Made by a program: the position numbers and the translations under genes
Assembly (NCBI GenBank): GCA_044375415.1
Contig: JBILMS010000054.1
Span: forward strand, 1-21,326
Origin: JAWXBG01 sp044375415
GTDB lineage: Bacteria; Bacteroidota; Bacteroidia; Flavobacteriales_D; Sanyastnellaceae
Length of the DNA: 21,326 nucleotides
Reading direction: 5' to 3'
The notes under the pieces: model-generated
Told to the model about the DNA's origin: nothing
Database searches by the model: none
The model's input: only the letters and a program-made list of their open reading frames with translations
Shown: piece by piece, positions 1-8,286 of the stretch
Layout of the letters: each line of letters starts with the position of its first letter
How positions within the stretch are numbered: the stretch's first letter is position 1

Positions 1-1278
1 CGAACAGAACACAGGCTCCGTGAAGAACAAGCCGAATTAAATGATGCCAATCAAAAGCAGGCCTTTCAACTTTTGAGAACCGAAAAGGAATTGAGAGAAA
101 GTGAACTCGATCGAGAGTCGTTTGCACGTGAAAAAGCCCAGCAGGAATTGGCTTTATTGGAGTCTAAATACCTTGCAGAGCAGCAGGATCAGGAAATCAC
201 CGCCTTGGAAAAGGAAAAAACCGAGCAAATGCTCAACTTAGCAAATCTAGAAATTGAGAAGCAAAATAAAGAGTCGCAGTTACGTTCTCTCAACCAGAAC
301 AATATGATTTTGGATGCTAAGAATAAACTTCAAGAGGAAACAGCCAGAGCAAGTTCGATTTGGGTAAAGTCGTTTACGTTCGGTTCATTGCTTTTAGTTT
401 TGGCACTTATCGGAACGGTATTCGCTATTCGTAGACAGCGCCGTAGTATTGCCACGATCTCAAATCAAAATAAAATTATTGAAATCAATGCTCAAGAACT
501 GAATATTAAGAATATCGACATCAATAAAAGTATTGAATATGCACAGTTCTTTCAAGCGGCAATCATTCCCGATGAAAAGGACCTGCAAAGTCGACTCAAT
601 AATTCATTTGTCATCTACAAACCACTTGATGCGGTTTCAGGCGATTTACCGTTTGTTGTTCAGCGCGATAATTACCTGTACGTAGGTGCCATCGATTGTA
701 TCGGGCACGGTGTTCCGGCTGCTATGTTGACGTTTATGGCGCATTATTCGCTTTTGGAATTAATAGATAGAAATGGCTCCGATAAATTATGCGGAGACCT
801 TTTGTACGAATTGGACCTAAGCATTAAATCTTCATTGACTCGCCAGGGAAAAAGTGATTTGTATAATTCCGGTATCGACCTAGGTTTATGCAAAATCGAT
901 TTAAATACTAAAAAGATTGAATTTTCCGGAGCACAGATCCCTCTCTACATATGCACTGAAGAGGGTGTTGAACGTGTCAAAAGTAATGTCAATAGTTTGG
1001 GTGACCTTCTCCTCGACAAAGATTTTAAGTATACCACACACAACATTTATGCAACCGGAAAGGAGCGATTCTACCTCATGAGCGATGGTTTCAATCACCA
1101 ATTCGGTGGAGAAAATGGAAAACAGAAATTCTCGCGTTCGAGATTTGTAAAAAGCGTACATGGCGGATATAATAAAGGAATGAAGGAAATTAAGAAGGAG
1201 CTCATCAGTTTACACGACAATTGGAAGGCGTCGCAAGCACAAACGGATGACATATTAGTGATAGGATTTTCATTGTAA
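1..1278 (+). CDS. SpoIIE-family (PP2C-type) serine phosphatase, SiaA-like, 5' truncated
   Basis: The reading frame is open from base 1, so the N-terminus lies outside the window; the first alternative start inside (TTG at 73) is probably not the real one. Visible order: a long Glu/Lys/Gln-rich coiled coil (about 1-360), one membrane helix (about 364-429) followed by a basic stretch, a short linker helix, then a PP2C/SpoIIE domain to the end. Metal-binding acidic positions are kept: Asp of VSGD (643-645), Asp of the AIDCIGHG motif (694-696), Asp of MSDG (1084-1086) and the TDD pair (1246-1251). Bacteroidota proteins of this layout often carry N-terminal TPR repeats, which would be off the window (inference). 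Predicted role: cytoplasmic dephosphorylation of the SiaC-like protein encoded two genes downstream. Only 11 bases separate it from the SiaB-like gene, so co-transcription is likely. The family call is firm; the substrate is inferred from gene order. Confidence 0.9.
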   Translation, partial: RTEHRLREEQAELNDANQKQAFQLLRTEKELRESELDRESFAREKAQQELALLESKYLAEQQDQEITALEKEKTEQMLNLANLEIEKQNKESQLRSLNQNNMILDAKNKLQEETARASSIWVKSFTFGSLLLVLALIGTVFAIRRQRRSIATISNQNKIIEINAQELNIKNIDINKSIEYAQFFQAAIIPDEKDLQSRLNNSFVIYKPLDAVSGDLPFVVQRDNYLYVGAIDCIGHGVPAAMLTFMAHYSLLELIDRNGSDKLCGDLLYELDLSIKSSLTRQGKSDLYNSGIDLGLCKIDLNTKKIEFSGAQIPLYICTEEGVERVKSNVNSLGDLLLDKDFKYTTHNIYATGKERFYLMSDGFNHQFGGENGKQKFSRSRFVKSVHGGYNKGMKEIKKELISLHDNWKASQAQTDDILVIGFSL

Positions 1279-1289
1279 AAGATAAGATT

Positions 1290-1808
1290 ATGGCAGCAAT
1301 CAATGCAATTAATTACCGCGGAAGACTCACAGATGATCTGAGAGTTAATATCTGCGATTTGCTCAGACAATCTCTGAGAGATAATATGGACGGCATCAGC
1401 CAGATTTCCAAATTGGTGCTATATGCCCTAGAATTGCTGGATAATGCTCAGCGTTATAGCAGCGTAAACGATATACGTTTCGAATGCGAAGCCAAAGATG
1501 GATTGTTGAAACTTTCGGTGATAAATAAAGCTTCAGCCAAAGATGCAATTCGACTAAGAGATGCAGTAAATTCGCTTCGATTTAAGTCGGCTGAAGAAAT
1601 AGAGATGATCTATAAAGAAAATCTGAGCAATAATAAATTTGGCGAAAAAGGTGGAGCAGGCTTAGGTTTCTTACAGATCATGCGAAACGCAAGCAATGAA
1701 TTAAGTGTTGATATACAGCAATTACAAGACAACCAACGCCTTTGCAGAAGTGTGCTAGTTGCGAAAATTATTATAAATCAGAATTTGAAACTGACAACGA
1801 ATTTATAA
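1290..1808 (+). CDS. SiaB-like GHKL-fold protein kinase
   Basis: A 172-residue soluble protein with a histidine-kinase-type ATP-binding fold but no dimerisation/phospho-histidine domain. The N-box is visible as LELLDNAQRYS (Glu48, Asn52) and the G-box as GEKGGAGLGF (118-127). In Pseudomonas aeruginosa SiaB is a Thr kinase/ATPase that phosphorylates SiaC and is opposed by the phosphatase SiaA; anti-sigma kinases such as SpoIIAB share the fold. The order phosphatase-kinase-SiaC matches siaA-siaB-siaC, which supports the call. The ATG at 1290 lies 11 bases after the phosphatase stop; the preceding AAAAGATAAG is only a weak ribosome-binding site, as is common in Bacteroidota. The kinase would be expected to act on Ser69 of the neighbouring SiaC-like protein (inference). 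A generic anti-sigma-factor kinase role remains possible. Confidence 0.82.
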   Translation: MAAINAINYRGRLTDDLRVNICDLLRQSLRDNMDGISQISKLVLYALELLDNAQRYSSVNDIRFECEAKDGLLKLSVINKASAKDAIRLRDAVNSLRFKSAEEIEMIYKENLSNNKFGEKGGAGLGFLQIMRNASNELSVDIQQLQDNQRLCRSVLVAKIIINQNLKLTTNL

Positions 1809-1814
1809 TTTACT

Positions 1815-2201
1815 ATGTTGAGCCCCATACTTACACCGAAAACTCAAACTACTCCTCTAGTTGAGTGGCGCGAAGATACCAACGAGTTAATCATTGAAGG
1901 GGTATGTTGCCCTTTAGATTCTTCCGGTTTTTATATTGAATTGAATACTTGGTTGAGCCAAAATTCTGAAAAATTCCCGGCAAACACGCGATTTGTTTTT
2001 TGTCTGAACTTTTTTAATTCTTCTTCTGCTAAGGCTATCTACCTCCTGATGACGCACATGAAGGAAGTAATAGAAAGAGATCCTACGTGTTCAATTGTTT
2101 GGATTATTGAAGATGAAGACGATTTCATGATCGATTCTCATGAAGATTTCGAAGAGATCCTAGAGATGGATATCCTTGCCATACATCGGAAAAGCGAATA
2201 A
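1815..2201 (+). CDS. SiaC-like regulatory phosphoprotein (DUF1987 type)
   Basis: A 128-residue acidic protein with the SiaC pattern: an N-terminal strand pair (LIIEGVCCPLD), a helix with FYIELNTWL, then the core FVFCLNFFNSSSAKA followed by a long helix. In P. aeruginosa SiaC the NTSS motif holds the phosphorylated Thr, and unphosphorylated SiaC binds and activates the diguanylate cyclase SiaD. Here the motif reads N68-S69-S70-S71, so Ser69 (codon 2019-2021) sits at the acceptor position. The gene starts 6 bases after the SiaB-like stop and is the last of the apparent operon. No GGDEF protein lies nearby, so the downstream partner is unknown. The very acidic C-terminal stretch (EDEDDF and following) is typical of small regulators. 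An alternative is an anti-sigma-factor antagonist of STAS-like fold. Confidence 0.8.
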   Translation: MLSPILTPKTQTTPLVEWREDTNELIIEGVCCPLDSSGFYIELNTWLSQNSEKFPANTRFVFCLNFFNSSSAKAIYLLMTHMKEVIERDPTCSIVWIIEDEDDFMIDSHEDFEEILEMDILAIHRKSE

Positions 2202-2238
2202 CCGAATTTCCCTGAACCTCTCCTTTTGAAGTATATTG

Positions 2239-2259
2239 CGATAGTCTAAAACTCTATCG
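2239..2259. promoter_or_regulatory. Inverted repeat directly before the sugar dehydrogenase start
   Basis: CGATAG (2239-2244) and CTATCG (2254-2259) form a perfect 6-bp dyad with a 9-base loop; it ends one base before the ATG at 2261. The 59-base gap between the SiaC-like gene and this ORF holds no obvious terminator. The dyad could be an operator or an mRNA hairpin covering the start. A 6-bp dyad can also occur by chance. Confidence 0.3.
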
Positions 2260-2260
2260 T

Positions 2261-4036
2261 ATGAGACCACTTTCCTCCTATTTGTGCCTCCTTCTTGTTC
2301 TTATTGGAATAAATGCCGACGCACAAAACCCAACTCCACTCAACGTTAATCTAGTATCTCATTATTCGGGATTGAGCTCACCGGTGGGTATCTATAATTG
2401 TGGAGATAATCGTCTTTTTGTGCTAGAACAAACCCAAGGTGATATTGAAATAATTGACACCAACGGTGCATATATCGGAAAGTTCTTGGATGTCACCCCC
2501 CTTATCAGTAACGGCAGTGAGCGCGGATTATTGGGAATGGCTTTCCATCCTGATTATCTCAATAACGGATTTTTCTTCATCAACTATACCAATTTGGCCG
2601 GAAATACAGTTGTTGCCCGTTATACCGTGAGTGCCAATGCAAATATTGCAAATGCCGCCTCAGCTCAAGTAATGATTACCATCACACAGGATTTCTCCAA
2701 TCACAATGGCGGACACTTGGCGTTTGGTCCTGATGGATATTTATACATTGGAATGGGTGACGGAGGGAGTGGTGGCGACCCTAACAACAGAGCTCAAAAT
2801 CCATTAAGCCTATTAGGCAAGATGCTCCGACTTGATATAGATAATGGTCTTCCCTACTCCATTCCGGCTTCTAATCCATATTTCGGACAAGTAGATACTC
2901 TTCCCGAGATATGGGCTTTAGGTATGCGGAATCCTTGGAAGTTCAGTTTCGATGAGCTAACGGGAGAAATGTGGATTGGCGACGTTGGTCAAAATCTCTG
3001 GGAAGAAATTGATGTTGAACCGGCATCAAGTTCAGGAGGGTACAATTGGGGATGGCGCTGTTATGAAGGGTTTAATGCATACAACACGGCTGGATGCAAT
3101 GGTTCAGGATTCTACGACCAACCTGTAAAAAACTATAGTCATGGTGCACCCTACAACTTCTGTTCTATTACCGGAGGATTAGTATATAGAGGGGCAAAAT
3201 ATCCCGGGATGCAAGGACATTATTTTTTTACCGATTACTGCGCCGGAGGTATTTACACTTTGCGACCCGACGGGCTTGGAGGTTATTTGGAAACTCTTGC
3301 CGACGCGGGTCCCGGTTTTGGAAACGTGGCCTTTGGTACAGACAAAAATCAAAACTTGTACCTCTGCAATACCAATGGAACAATTTACGAAATAATCGAT
3401 AATTGCGGATCTTTCAACCCTTCCATCAGTTCAACAGGTTTGGGTGGACTAACGAGTTCTTCGGGCACTCAATATTGGTGGTGGCTCAATGGAACAGTTG
3501 TGGGTGGAGCTACTTCGCAGAACTATACTCCTACGGCTAGTGGATCCTATTATGCTACTGTGAATAATGGAACGTGCATCAGACAGACCAATAGCATTGA
3601 ATGGCTTATTCAAACCGGAATTCCCGGTTGCACTTATCCGGCAGCTTCAAACTACAATGCAGAAGCTGAAGTAGATGATGGATCTTGTCTTTTTGATATT
3701 TTTGGTTGTACGAATCCCTTAGCTTCAAATTACGATCCGAATGCAACTTCGGATGATGGTTCTTGTCTTCTTGGCATCGCAGGGTGTTTGGAACCTATGG
3801 CCTGTAACTATAACCCCTTTGCAGATTATTCCGATTGCAGCTTATGCGATTTTACGTCATGTTTAGGCTGCACAGAACCTTGTGCCGACAACTACGATCC
3901 TTCTGCTTTAATTGATAATGGCACTTGTGTGCCCTGCAACCTCTCACCTTGCGCTGCCGATTTTAACGACGATGGCTTAGTAGGAATCTCCGATTTACTG
4001 TTTTTTGTTGGTCAGTTCGGGACTTTGTGCAATTAA
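2261..4036 (+). CDS. Secreted PQQ-dependent-type sugar dehydrogenase (GSDH/HHIP-like) with Cys-rich repeats
   Basis: A 591-residue exported protein: signal peptide at 1-21 (hydrophobic stretch ending NADAQ), then a six-bladed glucose/sorbosone dehydrogenase-type propeller (about 30-380). Recognisable pieces are HNGGHLAFGPDGYLYIGMGD (148-167), a GGDPNNRAQNP segment, LGKMLRLDID, and GMRNPWKFSFD followed by GEMWIGDVGQNLWEEID. Such enzymes oxidise sugars or related alcohols in the periplasm or outside the cell using PQQ and calcium; the substrate cannot be told. After a short Ig-like stretch (383-450) come four Cys-rich repeats starting at Gly456, Gly482, Gly508 and Gly536, mostly GC..P.A.NY.P...DDGSC. 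The protein ends with a dockerin-like calcium loop, D567-x-N-x-D-G-x-V-x-x-x-D578, and GQFGTLCN. No typical T9SS tail is present. It converges on a minus-strand glycosyltransferase with only 15 bases between. Confidence 0.88.
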   Translation: MRPLSSYLCLLLVLIGINADAQNPTPLNVNLVSHYSGLSSPVGIYNCGDNRLFVLEQTQGDIEIIDTNGAYIGKFLDVTPLISNGSERGLLGMAFHPDYLNNGFFFINYTNLAGNTVVARYTVSANANIANAASAQVMITITQDFSNHNGGHLAFGPDGYLYIGMGDGGSGGDPNNRAQNPLSLLGKMLRLDIDNGLPYSIPASNPYFGQVDTLPEIWALGMRNPWKFSFDELTGEMWIGDVGQNLWEEIDVEPASSSGGYNWGWRCYEGFNAYNTAGCNGSGFYDQPVKNYSHGAPYNFCSITGGLVYRGAKYPGMQGHYFFTDYCAGGIYTLRPDGLGGYLETLADAGPGFGNVAFGTDKNQNLYLCNTNGTIYEIIDNCGSFNPSISSTGLGGLTSSSGTQYWWWLNGTVVGGATSQNYTPTASGSYYATVNNGTCIRQTNSIEWLIQTGIPGCTYPAASNYNAEAEVDDGSCLFDIFGCTNPLASNYDPNATSDDGSCLLGIAGCLEPMACNYNPFADYSDCSLCDFTSCLGCTEPCADNYDPSALIDNGTCVPCNLSPCAADFNDDGLVGISDLLFFVGQFGTLCN

Positions 4037-4051
4037 TGCATGGTCTTCGAT

Positions 4052-5182
4052 TTACGATTTTCCAAGTGAAGTTAAAAGCAGATCGAAACCGTGAAGACTT
4101 GCTTCTTTGGAATAAAAGTATCGATAGACCTTTTGTGCATTGATTCCTTTTGTTTCAACTTCATCAGGTGATTGACATACCTGTATCATTCGCTCGCGTA
4201 AATCCAAGTAGTTTTCCGGTTCGAACAACCAACCCGCCTGTTCATTTTGAAGCAATTCCGGTGTGCCACTGCTATTGCTTCCTATAACGGGTTTGCCTTG
4301 CGACATTGCTTCGATCGTAACCATACCGAATGTTTCTCCTTTACTTGCCATCACAAAAACATCTATAGCCGAATAAAATCGTTGGGTCTCTTTTGTGTAT
4401 CCATAAAAATGAACCCTATCGCTCAAACCATACTTTACAACTAATTTTCTTAATAAATCCTCGTATTCATTTCCTTCGTGAAGCGTTGACTCCCCGACTA
4501 TCAATACGTGAACATTTTTGCCCATTTTATCTGTCTCGGCTAGTGCTCTGATCAGAAGATCTTGACCTTTGAGTGGATCAATTCTGCCTAGAATCCCGAA
4601 TACAAAAGCGTCGTGAGGTAAATGATAAAACTCTCGAGCTTCGGTTTTGGAGATACTCGAGTCTGTTTTCAATTCACTTCCCAAGGGTATTACACTAATC
4701 CTTTTATGAGGATAGTTAGTCATTTTTTTAACTTGATTAGCGAGAAACATCAATGTAGAAACCCAAGCATTCACATGACGAAAACGAATGGTATGAACAA
4801 TATCTTTTTTCGAAACTCCAAACTGCATCGCTTGTTGATACAGCAACTTAAATGATGTACCAGGAATCCACTTTGTCCAAGCCAACATAGAAAGATCACG
4901 ATTGTCTCGATACCATACTAGTTTGATAGAATGTCGTTTCAACAACTTCGAAACGCGATAAGCATTCACTAGATCAAAGTGTTTTCCATTTCGACGAACC
5001 GGAATAAACTCTAGCGAATTCGCTATGGCTTCTTCTTGAATCCTACTTCCATTAACTCCGAATACAAAGACTTTCCAGCCCCTTTCTTTCATCCAGGAAG
5101 CATAACGGACCACATTCATCTCCAGTCCGCCCCAACTGAGACTGCTGCAATAAAAGGCTATACGTGTGTCTTGAGGATTCAC
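4052..5182 (-). CDS. Family 4 glycosyltransferase (GT-B fold)
   Basis: A 376-residue cytoplasmic glycosyltransferase. The N-terminal acceptor half starts IAFYCSSLSWGGLEMNVVRYA, cut here as IAFYCSSLSWGGLE (8-21), the usual Gly-Gly-x-Glu loop of GT4 enzymes. The C-terminal nucleotide-sugar half has FGILGRIDPLKGQDLL (Arg200, Lys205) and the EX7E motif in GETFGMVTIEAMSQGKPVI (Glu283, Glu291). GT4 enzymes are retaining transferases that build LPS core, O-antigen, capsule or glycolipids; sugar and acceptor are not evident. The start codon is GTG (5180-5182), chosen because it lies 4 bases after the lipoprotein stop and gives a full N-terminal strand. The tight spacing indicates one minus-strand transcript with the lipoprotein gene. 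Confidence 0.9.
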   Translation of the reverse strand: MNPQDTRIAFYCSSLSWGGLEMNVVRYASWMKERGWKVFVFGVNGSRIQEEAIANSLEFIPVRRNGKHFDLVNAYRVSKLLKRHSIKLVWYRDNRDLSMLAWTKWIPGTSFKLLYQQAMQFGVSKKDIVHTIRFRHVNAWVSTLMFLANQVKKMTNYPHKRISVIPLGSELKTDSSISKTEAREFYHLPHDAFVFGILGRIDPLKGQDLLIRALAETDKMGKNVHVLIVGESTLHEGNEYEDLLRKLVVKYGLSDRVHFYGYTKETQRFYSAIDVFVMASKGETFGMVTIEAMSQGKPVIGSNSSGTPELLQNEQAGWLFEPENYLDLRERMIQVCQSPDEVETKGINAQKVYRYFYSKEASLHGFDLLLTSLGKS

Positions 5183-5186
5183 TGCT

Positions 5187-5960
5187 TTATTCGACGGATA
5201 TATCGAGCGTTTTCCAATAAACTTGACCTTCGTTATCCGTCACACGAATGGTAAAAAGATACATACCCGTTTCTGCAAATGAAGGAACTACAACCTCTGA
5301 CAAATCGAATGTCCAAACTAAAGGTGTCCACGTTTGTTCCCAAATAATGTCAGAACCTTTTTCCAAAAAACAATATACGGACGTGAGAATATCTCCATCC
5401 TGATCGAGGGTTTCTCCACTTATTACAAGACTTTGACCGACATTAAAATGTGCTACAGAATTTTCATCCAATTCTGCGTTGAGTGTGTTAATTCCAATGT
5501 AAGGCAGAAAATCATTTTGTACGTGAATCGGAAATGCCGTTGATGAAGTGTTTCCACCTTTGTCGGACACTTCGATTTCAACGTCCCATACCCCTTGAAT
5601 TGTATCCGGACAGAGTAATTCAAAAAGTACCTCTTGTCGTTTGCCACTTAGATTTGTGATTTTCAGAACAGGCCACTCACCCACATTCGGACATTGCATC
5701 AAGGCAATTTCTTCGTCCGGATCGTGATGACCTTCGAGCCCTGAGAATGTTAGTTTCACTTGACCTAAATCTTCATTGTCCTCGAGTACAACTGAGATTA
5801 TAACCTCTTGGCCCGCTATAGCATGAGGATGTTCCGTAGTTTCTCCATTCACCAGTATCGAAGATATTGTAGGATTGATTTCATCGGCTTTTTGACATCC
5901 ACTGCTGATAAGAACCAGAAGAGCCATGAAAGAATAAAAGTAAGTTTTTGTCGATTTCAT
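5187..5960 (-). CDS. Lipoprotein with Ig-like/DUF4625-like domains, function unknown
   Basis: A 257-residue putative lipoprotein: signal peptide with lipobox LISSGC (Cys22), then QKADEINPTI. The mature part is all-beta in appearance, with two successive beta-sandwich-like blocks (about 28-150 and 155-257). Phrases such as SVVLEDNEDLGQVKLTFSG and TIRVTDNEGQVYWKTLDISV are typical of Bacteroidota extracellular Ig-like folds. The first block, with GLEGHHDPDEE, resembles DUF4625 lipoproteins; this is a tentative memory-based match. It is predicted to sit in the outer or inner membrane with its body in the periplasm or at the surface. It is the first gene of a minus-strand pair with the glycosyltransferase and is divergent from DPP IV. 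Confidence 0.8.
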   Translation of the reverse strand: MKSTKTYFYSFMALLVLISSGCQKADEINPTISSILVNGETTEHPHAIAGQEVIISVVLEDNEDLGQVKLTFSGLEGHHDPDEEIALMQCPNVGEWPVLKITNLSGKRQEVLFELLCPDTIQGVWDVEIEVSDKGGNTSSTAFPIHVQNDFLPYIGINTLNAELDENSVAHFNVGQSLVISGETLDQDGDILTSVYCFLEKGSDIIWEQTWTPLVWTFDLSEVVVPSFAETGMYLFTIRVTDNEGQVYWKTLDISVE

Positions 5961-5975
5961 ATTTATATCAAGTGG

Positions 5976-6006
5976 CTAAATTATCGCAAACTCAATGCTC
6001 TAGCAA
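5976..6006 (-). promoter_or_regulatory. Candidate Bacteroidota promoter for the lipoprotein-GT4 pair
   Basis: On the minus strand a TTG (6006-6004) is followed after 20 bases by TAATTTAG (5983-5976). This is one mismatch from the Bacteroidota TTG-N19/20-TAnnTTTG pattern. A start near 5969 would give a very short leader before the ATG at 5960, which lowers confidence. Confidence 0.3.
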
Positions 6007-6078
6007 GATTCTGAATATTGAATTGAGCTTTTATAGGTTGGAAATCCCTTGGATTTTCACCAATAAGTCTTCCAAGCT

Positions 6079-6086
6079 TACTTTAG
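6079..6086 (+). promoter_or_regulatory. Candidate -7 box for DPP IV
   Basis: TACTTTAG matches TAnnTTTG with one mismatch, 24 bases before the ATG at 6111. At the expected -33 position there is only TTTTC and no TTG. The 150-base divergent gap (5961-6110) holds no other structure that I could see. Confidence 0.3.
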
Positions 6087-6110
6087 CAACCTCTGATCTA
6101 AACTAGTTTT

Positions 6111-8285
6111 ATGAAGAAAATTGTCTTTGTTATTGGATGGATGCTCACTTTGGGATCAATCAACATTTCAGCTCAAAAGACAAACCTGACCTTAGACGAG
6201 GCAGTTTTGGGCCAATCGAGGCAGTTTGCCCCTACCCGAATGAATCAGTTGACGTGGCTTCCGGGTGTCGACAATTACGCATATGTAAAAGATAGCCTTC
6301 TGATGATTGCCGGAGTAAAAGGCAAAGAAAAAGCTTGGACCAGCGTATCTCAACTCAATCGATGGGCAATAGGGATTCTAGATAAGCCGTTGACTTCTCT
6401 ACCTCCCCTTCATTGGTTGAATGAGCAAATGGCTTGGTTTCAAAAAGGATCTAAGTATTATCAAATTCATTTTAAAGAGAAGAAAATTTCTCTCTTGTCT
6501 GAATCTCCCGAAGATGGTGAAAATGTAGATTTTCATGAGAATACTGCAAATATTGCCTTCACTCGGAAAAACAATCTCTTCGTTAAAGTTGGAGGAAAAG
6601 AACGTCAGCTGACAAATAACAAAAGCGGAATCACCAGCGGACAGAGCGTTTCGCGCAATGAATATGGTATTGAAAAGGGTACTTTTTGGTCGGAACAAGG
6701 CAACAAACTTGCATTTTACCAAAAAGATGAAAATCAGGTCAGCGACTATCCTATTATCGACTACAATACCACTCCTGCATCTGTAAACAATATAAAGTAC
6801 CCAATGGCAGGTGGACCAAGTGAATTGGTTTCGGTTGGTGTGGCTGATTTGGAAGCAGGAACTATGATTTATCTAGATTTGGGACCTTCAACAGATCAGT
6901 TCTATGCCACAAACTTGAGTTGGTCGCCGGATGGAAAATACGTTTACATCATGTGGCTCAATCGAGCAACAAACGAAGCGCGATTAAAAGAGTTCGATGC
7001 TATCAATGGCAAAGAGATTAAAACAATTCTCACCGAAAAAGACGACAAATGGGTGGAGCCTTTGCAAGCCATTCGTTTCATTCCGGGTCAAAACGAACAG
7101 TTTTTATATTACTCCTGGAAAGATGGTTTTCACAACTATTATTTATATGATCGCAGCGGCAAATTGCTAGGTCAGACGAGAGCAAATTTTGAACTAAAGA
7201 GTATTCTAGGTTTTAATGCTGATAAAAGCGTAATGTACGTTTCCGGAACTGGAGAAAATCCCACCGAAATGCATGCCTACAGTGTCTTGTTGAAGGACAT
7301 GAGCATGCAAAAACTTACCCGAATTAATGGTATGCACCAAGTACTTATTTCTTCGAATGGAACATACCTGCTCGATACATATAATACACTCTCTACAGAT
7401 CCCAACAACCTAAGCTCCGCCAATGGCAAAAAGATCCCAAATGCCACTGATTTGGCTTCTACGGGTGGCCGATTCATTCGAAACCTCCATACGGCCTCCG
7501 ATCCATTTGTATCGAAAAACATCGGAGAAACAAGTCTTTTTAGTATTAAAGGGGAAGAAGGAACCGACTTGTGGTGCAGGCTTATTCGCCCTTCCAATTT
7601 TGATGCGTCCAAAAAATATCCCGCTATAGTATATGTGTACAATGGTCCTCATGTTCAATTAGTGCAGAACAATTGGATGGGTGGTTCTTCCCTTTGGATG
7701 AATTATCTGGCGGAACAAGGATTTGTAATTTTTACAGTCGACGGAAGAGGTTCTCAAAATAGGGGTAAATCGTTTGAGCAAAATATACATCGACAACTCG
7801 GTGTACTCGAAGTGCAAGACCAACTTTCAGGAGTGAATTGGCTTAAAAAACAATCGTATGTCGATCCAAATCGCCTAGGGGTGCACGGTTGGAGTTATGG
7901 TGGTTTTATGACGACCTCTCTTATGCTCAAACATCCCGGTGTATTCAAAGTAGGTGTAGCCGGTGGACCGGTGATCGATTGGAATTTGTATGAAGTAATG
8001 TACACCGAACGATACATGGATACGCCTTCAGAAAATGCGGATGGTTTTAAAGAGGCGACCTTAACAGAACATATTGCGAAATTGGAAGGCAAACTACTTA
8101 TGATTCACGGAGCCGATGATGATGTTGTAGTAATGCAGCACAACATGCGTCTTCTGAAAGCTGCTGTGGACGCTAAAAAGCAAGTAGACTTTTTTGCCTA
8201 TCCCGGACATAAACACAATGTGATCGGTCCGGATCGCGTGCATTTGATGCGCAAAGTCATTGATTACTTTATTGAGAATCTATAA
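6111..8285 (+). CDS. Dipeptidyl peptidase IV, S9B prolyl oligopeptidase family
   Basis: A 724-residue exported serine peptidase. The signal peptide is residues 1-22 (ends NISAQ). The N-terminal part (about 40-470) is the DPP IV beta-propeller with the conserved RNEYGIEKGTFWS region, which carries the Glu that anchors the substrate amino terminus in this family. The C-terminal alpha/beta-hydrolase holds the triad: Ser595 in GWSYGG, Asp670 in HGADDDV and His702 in YPGHKHNV. The spacings (75 and 32 residues) are close to those of mammalian DPP IV. It removes X-Pro or X-Ala dipeptides from peptide N-termini in the periplasm and helps use of proteinaceous substrates. Length is normal for the family. 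The stop codon is one base before the ATG of the sugar epimerase gene, suggesting a shared transcript although the functions appear unrelated. Confidence 0.95.
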   Translation: MKKIVFVIGWMLTLGSINISAQKTNLTLDEAVLGQSRQFAPTRMNQLTWLPGVDNYAYVKDSLLMIAGVKGKEKAWTSVSQLNRWAIGILDKPLTSLPPLHWLNEQMAWFQKGSKYYQIHFKEKKISLLSESPEDGENVDFHENTANIAFTRKNNLFVKVGGKERQLTNNKSGITSGQSVSRNEYGIEKGTFWSEQGNKLAFYQKDENQVSDYPIIDYNTTPASVNNIKYPMAGGPSELVSVGVADLEAGTMIYLDLGPSTDQFYATNLSWSPDGKYVYIMWLNRATNEARLKEFDAINGKEIKTILTEKDDKWVEPLQAIRFIPGQNEQFLYYSWKDGFHNYYLYDRSGKLLGQTRANFELKSILGFNADKSVMYVSGTGENPTEMHAYSVLLKDMSMQKLTRINGMHQVLISSNGTYLLDTYNTLSTDPNNLSSANGKKIPNATDLASTGGRFIRNLHTASDPFVSKNIGETSLFSIKGEEGTDLWCRLIRPSNFDASKKYPAIVYVYNGPHVQLVQNNWMGGSSLWMNYLAEQGFVIFTVDGRGSQNRGKSFEQNIHRQLGVLEVQDQLSGVNWLKKQSYVDPNRLGVHGWSYGGFMTTSLMLKHPGVFKVGVAGGPVIDWNLYEVMYTERYMDTPSENADGFKEATLTEHIAKLEGKLLMIHGADDDVVVMQHNMRLLKAAVDAKKQVDFFAYPGHKHNVIGPDRVHLMRKVIDYFIENL

Positions 8286-8286
8286 G

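Noticed and set aside
4037..4051. Bidirectional terminator between convergent genes
   Set aside because: The 15-base gap and its flanks show no stem followed by a T run.
7277..7658. Two overlapping minus-strand ORFs inside DPP IV
   Set aside because: They are in the complement of a well-supported gene and have no domain or start signal.
8260..8286. Upstream in-frame start for the epimerase
   Set aside because: It overlaps DPP IV and adds residues before the usual first strand of the NAD-binding fold; the ATG at 8287 fits better.
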